64,000 nucleotides of DNA from Neisseria zalophi (GTDB lineage Bacteria; Pseudomonadota; Gammaproteobacteria; Burkholderiales; Neisseriaceae): the NCBI RefSeq assembly GCF_008807015.1, contig NZ_CP031700.1, positions 310,001-374,000 of the forward strand, given 5' to 3'. Each line of letters opens with the position of its first letter. Positions within the stretch are counted from its first letter, which is position 1. Below, piece by piece: positions 38,854-48,150 of the stretch. The translations under genes and the position numbers were made by a program. Under the pieces are notes generated by a model. It ran no database searches, was not told the DNA's origin, and saw only the letters and a program-made list of their open reading frames with translations.

Positions 38854-39585
38854 TTACAGTGTACGTTCTAACAGATTCAACATATTTTGCCATGCGGTGG
38901 CAGCGGCTTCTTCGTTATAAGCCAAGTCGGTGCCGTTTTTCTCTGCATTTCGGGTAGCTTGGGGGTTGGTAAAGCCGTGTTTGGCATTGGGGAATATGTC
39001 AACATGGTAACGTACTTTGGCGTTATCCATTTCTTGGCGGAATGCGGCAATATTATCCATAGTAACCATGCTGTCTTGACCGGCATGTTCAACGAGTAAT
39101 TCGCCTTTAATAAAGCCTTCTTGTACAGGGGCTTCTGATGTCACAAAGCCGTGAAAGCTGGTAACCGCTTTTAAATCCATGCCACGCCGTGCCATATCCA
39201 AAGCAACGCGGCCGCCAAAGCAGAAACCGATAACACCAATACTGTGTGGGTTGACTTCAGGTTGTGCGGCCAGTGCATCATAAGCCAATTGGGTGCGATC
39301 CGCCAAAATAGTGGGGTCAGACAGGGTCTGAGTCATCCATTCATTGGCTTGGGCGGCATCATCTGTTAAGCGTGCTTCGCCATATAAATCCATAGCTAAT
39401 GCAGCATAACCCTCTTCTGCCAAGCGCTCGGCTGAATGCTTGACATGTTCGCTCAAGCCCCACCATTCCGGTGCCACTAATACGCCGGATAAGTCTTGAA
39501 CAGTTTGATTAGGCAGATAAAGTTGGCCTTTAAAAACCATGCCGTCGGCAGTGGTATATTCAATGGTTCGGGTGATAACTGACAT
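38854..39585 (-). CDS. Dienelactone hydrolase family protein
   Basis: 243 residues, alpha/beta hydrolase fold. The nucleophile elbow is GFCFGG, with Cys as in true dienelactone hydrolases rather than Ser. The acid and His of the triad fit EHAGQDSMV and PNAKHGFTNP. VLVAPEWWGLSEHVKHSAERLAEEGYAALAMDLYG is the family N-terminal block. No aromatic degradation genes are nearby, so the substrate is probably a general lactone or ester. Single-gene unit. Confidence 0.88.
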   Translation of the reverse strand: MSVITRTIEYTTADGMVFKGQLYLPNQTVQDLSGVLVAPEWWGLSEHVKHSAERLAEEGYAALAMDLYGEARLTDDAAQANEWMTQTLSDPTILADRTQLAYDALAAQPEVNPHSIGVIGFCFGGRVALDMARRGMDLKAVTSFHGFVTSEAPVQEGFIKGELLVEHAGQDSMVTMDNIAAFRQEMDNAKVRYHVDIFPNAKHGFTNPQATRNAEKNGTDLAYNEEAAATAWQNMLNLLERTL

Positions 39586-39778
39586 AAAGAGCTCCTTTGT
39601 TGGATGATGAGGTTTCAGACGGCTTAAAGCTTAATAGAAGGTTTTTCGGTAGGCAAGAGGTGTTACCGCAAAGAAGTTTAATGATTTTGAAATCGTGATG
39701 GTTTTATTGTGGAAGCCGTGCTGATGAATACAAGTAATGCCTTTATTTTCAAACTGTTTCAGACGGCTTCCTGGTATT

Positions 39779-40729
39779 TCAGCGGTCGAACCATACAATT
39801 TTATCTTCGTCTACCCGCAGCGGCCATTGGCTGCCGGTTTGCAGGTCTAAGCCTTCGGTTTGGGCGGGGTCGGGCAGTAGTAAGATTTCGCCGTATTGGG
39901 GGTGTTGCATACCGAGCAGGTTGCGGTCGGGCAGGCGGGAAAATTGGGTTACGGTGCAGATGGTGCCGCCGGCTTGGTTGAAATGCAGTGCTTGTTGGGG
40001 AATATAGTGGGTGTCGTTCACATTATAAGCACCGATTAAACGCGCTGCCCGTGCGTTCACCGGTCGGTTAATCAAGGCGTCTGGTGTGGCCGTCTGAAGG
40101 ATTTTGCCGCTATCCATCAGCGCGATATGGTCGGCGAGGGTAAATGCTTCTTCCGGGTCGTGGGTCACCATCACGGCGGGGATATTGCGGCGGCGGATAT
40201 GGTCGGCGGTAAATTGCCGCAAATGGTGGCGCAGGCCGGTATCCAAGCTGGAAAAAGATTCGTCGAGCAACATCAGTTTCGGATCGGTGACTAAAGCGCG
40301 CGCCAGGGCGACACGTTGCTGTTCGCCGCCGGAAAGGCTTTCCACCCGCCGTTGTGCTTCGTTGCCCAAACCCACTTCGGCCAACATTTCCATGGCTTTG
40401 GGATAGGATTCTTTGCGCCCGATGCCTTGCATTTTGAGACCAAAAGCAACGTTTTGCAGGGTGTTGAGGTGGGGCAGTAGGGCATAATCTTGAAACACCA
40501 GCGAAATGCCGCGTTGCTCGGGCGGCAGCTGAGTATGGTCGGTGCCGTTTATCCATACTTCGCCGCTATCGGCTTGCACCAATCCGGCGATTATTTTTAA
40601 TAAAGTGGATTTTCCGCATCCGGAACGCCCGAGGATGGCCAATAGTTTGCCGTCGCCGACTTCAAGGTTAATATCGTCGGCAACGGTTTTTTCGCCATAG
40701 TGTTTATGAATGTGTTTGAGTTGCAGCAT
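39779..40729 (-). CDS. thiQ: ABC transporter ATP-binding protein, thiamine/iron type
   Basis: 316 residues from the ATG preceded by AGGA. Walker A GRSGCGKST, Q-loop VFQDYALLPH, signature LSGGEQQRVALARAL, Walker B LMLLDESFSSLD and the switch His in VTHDPEEAF are all present. A ~100-residue C-terminal TOBE-like regulatory domain follows. It lies 16 bp after a fused permease gene of ThiP type. Because a ThiB-like binding protein is encoded at 56.1-57.1 kb, thiamine is the likely substrate; ferric iron (FbpC) is the alternative. Confidence 0.75.
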   Translation of the reverse strand: MLQLKHIHKHYGEKTVADDINLEVGDGKLLAILGRSGCGKSTLLKIIAGLVQADSGEVWINGTDHTQLPPEQRGISLVFQDYALLPHLNTLQNVAFGLKMQGIGRKESYPKAMEMLAEVGLGNEAQRRVESLSGGEQQRVALARALVTDPKLMLLDESFSSLDTGLRHHLRQFTADHIRRRNIPAVMVTHDPEEAFTLADHIALMDSGKILQTATPDALINRPVNARAARLIGAYNVNDTHYIPQQALHFNQAGGTICTVTQFSRLPDRNLLGMQHPQYGEILLLPDPAQTEGLDLQTGSQWPLRVDEDKIVWFDR

Positions 40730-40745
40730 ATTGGCGGATTCCTTT

Positions 40746-42284
40746 TCAGACGGCCTGTTCGCGTTTTTCAACGGCATCGAGCAAGATAAAAACGATAAAG
40801 GCGATAAACATTAAAATGGCCGTCAGCACCATGGCGCGGTCGTGATTGTCGGCACCGGCCGTACCGAGATAATGATAGATTAAAGTGGTAAGTGTTTGCC
40901 ATTCGGGGCGGGATAAAAATAAGGTGGCGGCAAATTCGCCCACACAAGTGGCGGCGGCCAATGTGAGGCCGCGCCGCAATGAGGGCAGCAATAAAGGGGC
41001 GGTAACCGAAACGGCCGTCTGAAAAGGTGTCGCGCCCATACTGCGGGCGGCTGCCGTATAGCCGGCGGGTAGGCCGTCCCATGCGGCCAGTAGGTCTTTG
41101 GTGATAAAAGGATAGGCCAACAGCGCGTAGGTGGAAACCAATAAAGGCAGCGAAGCCGTCCATTCGGGATAGAGCAGCAGCAGGCCGAAAGCCACGCAAA
41201 CGGGCGACACCATAAACGGCAGAAAAGTCAGCCCGCGCACCCATGCCGCCCTTCGAGCCAATGCGGCATGGAAAATGCCGAGCAGCATGGCCAACAGCAT
41301 GGCCGAAAAAGTAAAGCGCAGCGTATTCCATACCGCATGCAGGGTGTCCGCTTCCCGCCATACCTGCCAAGAGCTGCCGGCCTGAACGGCTTGGAGCAAT
41401 ACTGCCAATAAAGGCAGGGCACAACACACGATCAACAATAGCCATGCAGTGGCCAACAGCGCTTTGGCTGCAGGGCTTCGGGGCGGGGACGGCGGCAACG
41501 GCTGTATGCTGCGGCCGCTTGCGGTACGGCGGCTTAACCAAGCGTAAAGCAGCCCTGCCAATGCGGTAATACACAACACCAGCAAAACCAATACCGACGC
41601 TTGCGCCATATCCAATTCATAGGCAATCAGTTGGTAAATTTCCACTTCAACCGTTGCATAGCGGTTGCCGCCCAAGAGTATTGCCAGCCCGAATCCTGAG
41701 AAACAATACAGAAACACCAAGCACATGCCGCCGGCCAGCCAAGGCTGCAATACCGGCCTTTCCACATACCAAAAGCGTTGCCAAGTGCCCGCACCCAGTG
41801 TTTGCGCCGTATAGAGCCGTGCGGCGGGCACTTGTAAAAAGCCCTGATAGGCCGCGCGGATAAGTACGGGCAGATTGAAAAACACATTGCCGTATAGCAA
41901 TAAATAAGGCGTGCCGTCCCAACCCGCCCACAATAAACCGTGCGGACCGAACAGCGCCAATACACCCATACCGGCCACTAAGGTCGGCATCACAAAAGGC
42001 AGCATCAGCAGCCGCAAAATCCAACGCCGCCCCCGAAAGTCCAACCTAGCTAACACCCAAGCAATCGGCACGCCGGTTAATAAGGTGAGCAGACAGGTAA
42101 TCAATGCTTGCAGGGTCGTCCAGCCGATACGGGTTTGAATGTAAGGGTCTTGCAACACCTGCCACACCGGGCTGGCGTTGTCGTATAGTGCCAGCGCAAT
42201 CAGCGGCGCCACAACCATTACGGCCAGAAAACCCAGCGGCAACAGGGCGATGAGTAAGGTGGAAATAAAACGGGGGCGTGCCAT
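40746..42284 (-). CDS. thiP: ABC transporter permease, two fused permease domains, ThiP type
   Basis: 512 residues, about twelve membrane helices in two homologous halves, each with an EAA-type loop (PAARLYTAQTLGAGTWQRFWYVERP in the first; TAAARSMGATPFQTAVSVTAPL in the second). This architecture is shared by ThiP and FbpB. The last residues and stop codon (Q-A-V-stop) are encoded by a DUS (AGGCCGTCTGAA) that also fills the gap to thiQ. Operon order is thiP then thiQ, with the binding protein elsewhere. Confidence 0.78.
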   Translation of the reverse strand: MARPRFISTLLIALLPLGFLAVMVVAPLIALALYDNASPVWQVLQDPYIQTRIGWTTLQALITCLLTLLTGVPIAWVLARLDFRGRRWILRLLMLPFVMPTLVAGMGVLALFGPHGLLWAGWDGTPYLLLYGNVFFNLPVLIRAAYQGFLQVPAARLYTAQTLGAGTWQRFWYVERPVLQPWLAGGMCLVFLYCFSGFGLAILLGGNRYATVEVEIYQLIAYELDMAQASVLVLLVLCITALAGLLYAWLSRRTASGRSIQPLPPSPPRSPAAKALLATAWLLLIVCCALPLLAVLLQAVQAGSSWQVWREADTLHAVWNTLRFTFSAMLLAMLLGIFHAALARRAAWVRGLTFLPFMVSPVCVAFGLLLLYPEWTASLPLLVSTYALLAYPFITKDLLAAWDGLPAGYTAAARSMGATPFQTAVSVTAPLLLPSLRRGLTLAAATCVGEFAATLFLSRPEWQTLTTLIYHYLGTAGADNHDRAMVLTAILMFIAFIVFILLDAVEKREQAV

Positions 42285-42480
42285 GAGCGATTATCCGGAA
42301 AGCGGCCGTAGCCGACGGGTGGGGCTATTATACAAGCTGCACAGTGCTAGGATAGTGGCGGCCGCTTTGGCTGTTTAAATAGGATGAAATCTGAATGTGA
42401 AAGGCCGTCTGAAACATTCAGACGGCCTATGGTTAAAGCATTGTATTGAACATATTTTCAGACGGCCTGATGATGCAACA

Positions 42481-43926
42481 TCATACTTCGCTGCCGCCGA
42501 CAATCAGGCCGGAATCAATCCGCAACGTCGGCTGACCAACGCCGACGGGTACGCTTTGGCCGTCTTTGCCGCACACGCCCACGCCGCTATCCAAAGCCGT
42601 ATCGTTGCCGATCATGGAAACGTGTTTCAACACATCGGGGCCGTTGCCGATAATGGTGGCGCCTTTGACCGGATATTGCAGCTTGCCGCCTTCGACCCAC
42701 CACGCTTCGGAAGCGCTGAACACGAATTTGCCGCTGGTAATATCCACTTGGCCGCCGCCGAAGTTTACGGCGTAAATCCCTTTATCGACCGAAGCGATAA
42801 TTTCTTCCGGATCATGGCTGCCGTTTTCCATAAAGGTATTGGTCATGCGCGGCATGGGGGCGGACGAATAATTTTCACGGCGGCCGTTGCCGGTTACCGG
42901 CACGCCCATTAAGCGGGCATTGGTTTCATCCTGCATATAGCCCGTTAGAATACCGTCTTCGATTAAAACGGTACGGCGGGTTTCGTTGCCTTCGTCGTCG
43001 ATATTAAGCGAACCGCGGCGGTTGCTAATATCACCCTGATCCACGACGGTAACGCCTTTGGCGGCAACACGTTCGCCGATGCGTCCGGCAAAGGCGCTGG
43101 TTTCTTTACGGTTAAAATCCCCTTCCAAACCGTGCCCTACCGCTTCGTGCAGCAGCACGCCCGGCCAGCCGTTGCCCAAAACAACCGTCATGGCGCCGGC
43201 CGGAGCGGGGCGGGATTCGAGATTGGTAAGCGCTTGTTTCACCGCTTTTTGCACATAGCTGCTGATGCGTTCGTCGTCGAAATAATCCAAGCCGTAACGC
43301 CCGCCGCCACCGGCACTGCCTTGTTCGCGGCGGTCGCCCTGTTTGGCAATCACGGTTACATTCAGGCGGATCATCGGGCGGATATCGGCGGCATGTTTGC
43401 CGTCCAAGCGGGCGATATAAATCAAATCATATTCGCAGGTCAGCCCCGCCATCACTTGTACGATACGGGGGTCGGCCGCTTTGGCCAAGGCTTCGACTTT
43501 GTGTAAGAGTGCCACTTTGGCGGCGGAATCTAATCCGTTAATAGGATTGTCCATAGTATGGATCTGTTTGCCGTAATAAGGCGTGGGAATCTGAACCTTA
43601 GCCGTTTGGCCGCCTGCCGCCCCGATTGCCCGCACGGCTTGGGCGGAGCGTTCAATCGAAGAGGTATCCAAACTATCGGCATAGGCAAACGCGGTTTTAT
43701 CACCCGACACCGCCCGCACGCCGACGCCTTGGTCTATTTGGAAACTGCCCGATTTCACCATCCCTTCTTCTAAGTGCCAGCTTTCAAAAGCAGTGCGTTG
43801 GCAATAAATATCGGCATAATCCACATGATGACTGCCGATAATCTTGAGGTTACGGCTGAGTATTTCAGGTGAAAGTTGGTTGGCTTCCAATAAATCACGT
43901 TGTACGGTTTGGTAGGTGTGAGGCAT
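42481..43926 (-). CDS. tldD: TldD metalloprotease subunit
   Basis: 481 residues, full length. The zinc-site motif HEAVGHGLEGDF (HExxxH) is present, with the surrounding NGWPGVLLHEAVGHG block, RRGSLNIDDEGNE and TNTFMENGSHDPEEIIASVDKGIYA. TldD pairs with TldE (PmbA) to degrade unfolded peptides and mature small peptides such as microcins or the CcdA antitoxin. No tldE is in the window. Upstream lies the candidate NrrF-like sRNA region. Confidence 0.96.
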   Translation of the reverse strand: MPHTYQTVQRDLLEANQLSPEILSRNLKIIGSHHVDYADIYCQRTAFESWHLEEGMVKSGSFQIDQGVGVRAVSGDKTAFAYADSLDTSSIERSAQAVRAIGAAGGQTAKVQIPTPYYGKQIHTMDNPINGLDSAAKVALLHKVEALAKAADPRIVQVMAGLTCEYDLIYIARLDGKHAADIRPMIRLNVTVIAKQGDRREQGSAGGGGRYGLDYFDDERISSYVQKAVKQALTNLESRPAPAGAMTVVLGNGWPGVLLHEAVGHGLEGDFNRKETSAFAGRIGERVAAKGVTVVDQGDISNRRGSLNIDDEGNETRRTVLIEDGILTGYMQDETNARLMGVPVTGNGRRENYSSAPMPRMTNTFMENGSHDPEEIIASVDKGIYAVNFGGGQVDITSGKFVFSASEAWWVEGGKLQYPVKGATIIGNGPDVLKHVSMIGNDTALDSGVGVCGKDGQSVPVGVGQPTLRIDSGLIVGGSEV

Positions 43927-44132
43927 TTTCTGATTCCGTCAAACAGATATCGAGGTATCTGTTTATTATGAAGTGGGTTTGTAATATGGGGATATTATAC
44001 GGGATTTACAGCCCGATTGTGGGCAGTTTGGTTAAGTTTGGCTATGAGTAATATTAAAAAAACAGCATGGATAAAAATTAAATTATGTTGTTTTTCATAT
44101 ACTTATAAAAACAAAGTAATTTAGTTTGTTTT

Positions 44133-44160
44133 TATTATTGATAATTATTATTATTTATTG
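44133..44160 (+). promoter_or_regulatory. Candidate Fur box and promoter for the sRNA
   Basis: Reiterated TATTATTGATAATTATTATT-type hexamers match the degenerate A/T-rich Fur consensus. The site overlaps the expected promoter just upstream of the structured transcript, the arrangement for direct Fur repression. Confidence 0.55.
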
Positions 44161-44169
44161 CAAAATAAA

Positions 44170-44352
44170 GACACTTGGCAGACATCCTAATGCCGAGTCC
44201 ATTAAACACCCAAATAGCTTAAACTCATTTTTATCCCTCTTAAATCTTATTTAAATCGGAGTGCGCGTATACGAGAAAATTTGTTCCCTTTACACCAAAA
44301 TACTCAAAACCGAAACACAAAGCCGCTAGTTATATAGCGGCTTTGTGCTTTT
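44170..44352 (+). ncRNA. nrrF: Candidate NrrF-like iron-responsive small RNA
   Basis: The transcript would begin with a hairpin (ACTTGGCA pairing with TGCCGAGT, 44172-44197). A mostly unpaired A/U- and C-rich middle follows, and the end is a strong terminator. A Fur box precedes it. Size (~180 nt), Fur control and overall plan fit NrrF, the Neisseria sRNA that down-regulates succinate dehydrogenase mRNA when iron is scarce. I recognise the arrangement rather than having aligned the sequence; start position is approximate. Confidence 0.55.
44316..44352 (+). terminator. Terminator of the candidate sRNA
   Basis: ACAAAGCCGCTA pairs with TAGCGGCTTTGT around six bases, followed by a short T-rich run (GCTTTTG). 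Confidence 0.8.
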
Positions 44353-44512
44353 GCAGCTTATTTTCATGGTTATCTAGCATTTTTACAGGTTTTCTAAATA
44401 TCTGCTGCTATTTTATTTATTATTAGAATCACACCTTTCAGACGGCCTTTTTACCATTCGACGGCAAATAACGGTACAATTCAGCCAACTTTAAAAAACA
44501 GGCAGCATAAGA

Positions 44513-45283
44513 ATGGGCATCAATATTATCGCCGTTGCCAATCAAAAAGGCGGGGTCGGCAAAACCACAACCGTGGTGAATTTAGCCGCTTCATTGGCGG
44601 CGCAGAAAAAACGCGTATTGGTTATCGACCTCGACCCGCAAGGCAATGCCACCACCGGCAGCGGCATCGATAAAAGCAATATTTCCAGCGGCATTTATCA
44701 GGTTTTATTGGGTGAGGCCACAATTAAAGAGGCTTTATTGCACAGCAAAAACGGCGGCTACGATATTTTGGCGGCCAACCGCACGCTGGCCGGAGCGGAA
44801 GTGGAGCTTGTTCAGGAGCTTGCCCGCGAAATGCGTTTGAAAAACGCCGTGGCTGCGGTGACGGATGATTATGATTTTATATTGATAGACTGCCCGCCCA
44901 CACTGACGCTACTGACCTTAAACGGCTTGGTGGCGGCCAACGGCGTGATTGTGCCGATGGTGTGCGAATATTATGCGCTTGAAGGGATTTCGGATTTGGT
45001 TGCCACCATTCGGAAAATCCGCCAAGCGATTAATCCGAAGCTGGATATTCTCGGCATTGTGCGCACACTTTACGACAGCCGTAGCCGCTTGTCGCAAGAG
45101 GTTTCCGAACAGCTTCAGGCGCATTTCGGCAAACAGCTTTTTGAAACGACCATTCCGCGCAATGTGCGCTTGGCCGAAGCCCCCAGCCACGGTATGCCCG
45201 CCTTGGCTTATGATGCCAAAGCCAAAGGCACGGTGGCTTATTTGGCTTTGGCAGACGAACTGTTGAAGCGCGTTGCCTCTTAA
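44513..45283 (+). CDS. parA: ParA/Soj chromosome-partitioning ATPase
   Basis: 256 residues. The deviant Walker A KGGVGKTT is at residues ~11-18 (IIAVANQKGGVGKTTTVVNLAASLAA), with Walker A' VIDLDPQGNATTGSG and Walker B LIDCPPTLTLLTLNGL. There is no N-terminal HTH, so it is the chromosomal Soj type. With ParB/parS it segregates the origin region. No parB follows in this window; the next gene, gpmA, is convergent. Confidence 0.93.
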   Translation: MGINIIAVANQKGGVGKTTTVVNLAASLAAQKKRVLVIDLDPQGNATTGSGIDKSNISSGIYQVLLGEATIKEALLHSKNGGYDILAANRTLAGAEVELVQELAREMRLKNAVAAVTDDYDFILIDCPPTLTLLTLNGLVAANGVIVPMVCEYYALEGISDLVATIRKIRQAINPKLDILGIVRTLYDSRSRLSQEVSEQLQAHFGKQLFETTIPRNVRLAEAPSHGMPALAYDAKAKGTVAYLALADELLKRVAS

Positions 45284-45321
45284 AAGAAAAGTATTGTGTT
45301 AAATCACTGAATAAAATCAAT

Positions 45322-45354
45322 AAAGGCCGTCTGAATGGTTTTCAGACGGCCTTT
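45322..45354. terminator. DUS inverted-pair terminator between parA and gpmA
   Basis: AAAGGCCGTCTGAA and TTCAGACGGCCTTT with a short loop, between convergent genes; probably bidirectional. Confidence 0.8.
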
Positions 45355-45381
45355 CATTTGATTGAATCAGATGCAATTGAA

Positions 45382-46065
45382 TTAAAGATAGAATTTATCC
45401 AATACTTTCAAATTGTCGTCCAAACGGTATACCAACGGTTGGCCGGTTGGAATTTCAACGCCCATAATATCGTCGTCGGAAATGCCTTCGATATGTTTCA
45501 CCAAAGCACGCAGGCTGTTGCCGTGTGCGGCGACCAAAACACGTTTGCCGTTCAAAATAGCGGGGGCGATTTGGTCTTCCCAGAAGGGCAAGACGCGCGT
45601 TAGGGTTACTTTTAAGTTTTCACCGTCGGGCACCACATCGGCAGGCAGGTGGGCATAGCGGCGGTCGTTGTGTGCTGAAAATTCATCGTTGCTGTCGAGC
45701 AGGGGCGGTAAGGTGTCGTAGCTGCGGCGCCAGATATGCACTTGCTCGTCGCCGTATTTTTCAGCGGTTTGTTTTTTATCCAAGCCTTGCAACTGGCCGT
45801 AGTGGCGTTCGTTCAAGCGCCAAGTTTTGATTTGCGGCACCCATAATTGGTCGGATTCTTCCAACACGATATTGCAGGTTTTGATGGCACGGGTTAAAAC
45901 GGAAGTGAACGCGATGTCGAATAAATAGCCTTTTTCTTTCAATTTCCGTCCGGCTTCGGCCGCTTCCGCCAAACCTTTTTCGCTTAATTTTACATCGCGC
46001 CAGCCGGTAAACAGGTTTTTGGCATTCCATTCGCTTTGCCCGTGGCGGATAAATACTAATTCCAT
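45382..46065 (-). CDS. gpmA: 2,3-bisphosphoglycerate-dependent phosphoglycerate mutase
   Basis: 227 residues. The phosphohistidine motif is [11 protein letters not shown] (RHG) near the start. The second catalytic His region is [19 protein letters not shown], and [20 protein letters not shown] is the dPGM-specific block. It interconverts 3- and 2-phosphoglycerate in glycolysis and gluconeogenesis. Single gene. Confidence 0.96.
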   Translation of the reverse strand: MELVFIRHGQSEWNAKNLFTGWRDVKLSEKGLAEAAEAGRKLKEKGYLFDIAFTSVLTRAIKTCNIVLEESDQLWVPQIKTWRLNERHYGQLQGLDKKQTAEKYGDEQVHIWRRSYDTLPPLLDSNDEFSAHNDRRYAHLPADVVPDGENLKVTLTRVLPFWEDQIAPAILNGKRVLVAAHGNSLRALVKHIEGISDDDIMGVEIPTGQPLVYRLDDNLKVLDKFYL

Positions 46066-46456
46066 CGTATTGCTCCAAAGAAAGTGTTGGTTGAAAAGCC
46101 TATTTATAACATATTTTCCGTTTTTCGTTATCGATTGCCGCTGTTTTACCGGTATTTTTCTATCGCTTGAAACCGTGTTTGATTTTTCTTAAAAAGGCCG
46201 TCTGAAGAGTCTTTCAGACGGCCTCATCATATCGCCGACGCTATGACAGGCCGTCTGAAATATGTTATAAAGAAAAATAAATATCAATAACGCAAAGTGA
46301 CTATTTGCACACCTATATACGGCAGCCTGCTGCTTTTCTATGCTCGAACACAAATCAAAGCCTCTAAATGTTTCTACTGCCGTATTCGTTTTATTTATCC
46401 GTCCGAACCGCCAAGTTTCAAGCCGGTTGGGCATCTGCTAAGAAAGATTACCTGAT
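46066..46456. other. Divergent intergenic region gpmA/betB
   Basis: About 390 bp with no gene. It has a DUS hairpin (46195-46224), a further DUS near 46249, and AT-rich sequence before betB that presumably holds its promoter. No betI-type repressor gene is adjacent. Confidence 0.55.
46195..46224. terminator. DUS inverted pair upstream of betB
   Basis: AGGCCGTCTGAA and TTCAGACGGCCT with a six-base loop, between divergent promoters. Confidence 0.6.
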
Positions 46457-47920
46457 ATGGAAAAATTAACCGCCTATATTAACGGCGCCTATATTGCCGA
46501 GAACCCACAAGCCGAAACCCTGCAAAACATTAATCCTGCCAACGGCGAAGTGCTGGCCGAGATTCAGCAAAGCAGTGCTGATGAAATTGAAAGTGCCGTA
46601 CAGGCCGCAATTGCCGGACAAAGGATTTGGGCGGCGATGACGGCGGTAGAACGCAGCCGTATTTTATTAAAAGCCGTAGCCATTTTGCGCGAACGCAATG
46701 ACGAATTGGCCAAAATCGAAACCTTGGATACCGGCAAACCGTTGTCGGAAACGCTGTATGTAGATGTGGTAACCGGTGCCGACGTAATTGAATACTATGC
46801 CGGATTGGTGCCGGCTATCGAAGGCCGCCAAATTCCGTTGCGCGAAAGCAGCTTTGTTTATACCCGCGAAGAGCCGCTTGGCGTGGTGGCCGGTATCGGC
46901 GCGTGGAACTATCCGATTCAGATTGCCATGTGGAAAGCCGCACCGGCTTTGGCAGCCGGCAATGCCATGATTTTCAAGCCCAGCGAAGTCACGCCGAGCG
47001 GGGCTTTAAAACTGGCGGAAATTTTCACCGAAGCAGGTTTGCCCGATGGCGTGTTTAACGTGGTGCAGGGCGATTGGCGCGTAGGTGAAGCATTGAGCAC
47101 CCATCCGCAGATTGCCAAAGTATCGTTTACCGGCGGCGTGGTGACCGGTAAAAAAGTGATGTCGCAAGCAGCCGCTTCATCCTTAAAAGATGTGACGATG
47201 GAACTGGGCGGCAAATCACCGCTGATTATTTGCGACGATGCCGATTTAAATCTGGCGGCCGATATTGCCATGATGGCCAATTTTTACAGCTCCGGCCAAG
47301 TGTGTACCAACGGTACCCGCGTGTTTGTGCCGGTGAAAATGAAGTCTGCTTTCGAAGCCAAAATTTTAGAACGTGTGGAACGTATCCGTATCGGCGATCC
47401 GCTTGATGAGCAAACCAATTTCGGCCCGTTGGCCAGCTTCCCGCATATGGAAAAAGTGTTGGGCTATATTGAAAAAGGCAAAGCGGAAGGCGCAACATTG
47501 CTCACCGGCGGCACCCGTTTGCAAGATGGTGCATTGGCGCAGGGGGCTTATGTGGCGCCGACGGTATTCACCGATTGCACCGATGAAATGGCGATTGCCC
47601 GCGAAGAAATTTTCGGCCCGGTAATGAGTATTTTGCCCTATACCACCGAAGAAGAAGTGATTGTCCGCGCCAACAATACCGAATATGGTTTGGCGGCAGG
47701 CGTGGTATCGCGTGATATTAAGCGCGCCCACCGTGTGATCGGTCAGATTCAGGCCGGTATCTGTTGGGTGAATGCGTGGGGCGAATCGCCGGCGCAAATG
47801 CCCGTAGGCGGTTATAAACAATCGGGTGTTGGTCGCGAAAACGGTATTCAAACCCTCATGCACTATACGCAAACCAAATCGGTGCAGGTTGAATTGGGCG
47901 ATTATCAGTCGGTATTCTGA
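46457..47920 (+). CDS. betB: Betaine aldehyde dehydrogenase
   Basis: 487 residues, ALDH superfamily. The active site is complete: Glu in [11 protein letters not shown], Cys in [10 protein letters not shown], Asn in GAWNYPIQ, and the NAD site [10 protein letters not shown]...[33 protein letters not shown] is typical of BetB. It oxidises betaine aldehyde to glycine betaine, the second step from choline. betA and betT lie 2-6 kb away, beyond a gene on the other strand, so betB is transcribed separately. A clear terminator follows. Confidence 0.93.
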   Translation: MEKLTAYINGAYIAENPQAETLQNINPANGEVLAEIQQSSADEIESAVQAAIAGQRIWAAMTAVERSRILLKAVAILRERNDELAKIETLDTGKPLSETLYVDVVTGADVIEYYAGLVPAIEGRQIPLRESSFVYTREEPLGVVAGIGAWNYPIQIAMWKAAPALAAGNAMIFKPSEVTPSGALKLAEIFTEAGLPDGVFNVVQGDWRVGEALSTHPQIAKVSFTGGVVTGKKVMSQAAASSLKDVTMELGGKSPLIICDDADLNLAADIAMMANFYSSGQVCTNGTRVFVPVKMKSAFEAKILERVERIRIGDPLDEQTNFGPLASFPHMEKVLGYIEKGKAEGATLLTGGTRLQDGALAQGAYVAPTVFTDCTDEMAIAREEIFGPVMSILPYTTEEEVIVRANNTEYGLAAGVVSRDIKRAHRVIGQIQAGICWVNAWGESPAQMPVGGYKQSGVGRENGIQTLMHYTQTKSVQVELGDYQSVF

Positions 47921-48017
47921 GAATAGCTTGTGTTATTTCCCAATATAACTCAGCCTATACCGTTGGAGTATCGGCTTTTATGGCAGTAAAAAAGCAGTGA
48001 TATTGTTTTGTATCGAT

Positions 48018-48050
48018 AAAAAGCTGCTTCAATGACGAACGCAGCTTTTT
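48018..48050 (+). terminator. Terminator after betB
   Basis: AAAAAGCTGC pairs with GCAGCTTTTT around a 13-base loop. Confidence 0.8.
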
Positions 48051-48093
48051 AGTTGAATACTATTAAATTATTTTTTCAGACGGCTTAAGCCAT

Positions 48094-48121
48094 AAAAAAG
48101 CCGGGCAATATACCCGGCTTT
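48094..48121 (-). terminator. Terminator of the lactate oxidase gene
   Basis: AAAGCCGGG pairs with CCCGGCTTT around a seven-base loop and is followed on the minus strand by six T. Confidence 0.85.
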
Positions 48122-48150
48122 CTAGCTTTTACAATCTTATAGATTCAAGA

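Larger units (their letters stand above)
43927..44512. other. Intergenic region tldD/parA holding a candidate Fur-regulated sRNA
   Basis: About 585 bp without a protein gene. It contains an AT-rich divergent promoter region, a Fur-box-like sequence, a structured ~180-nt transcript candidate with terminator, and a DUS before parA. The last three are described separately where supported. Confidence 0.6.

Noticed and set aside
40768-41574. 268-residue frame overlapping thiP
   Set aside because: Shifted-frame shadow of the fused permease; lacks hydrophobic helices and is rich in Arg, His and Gly.
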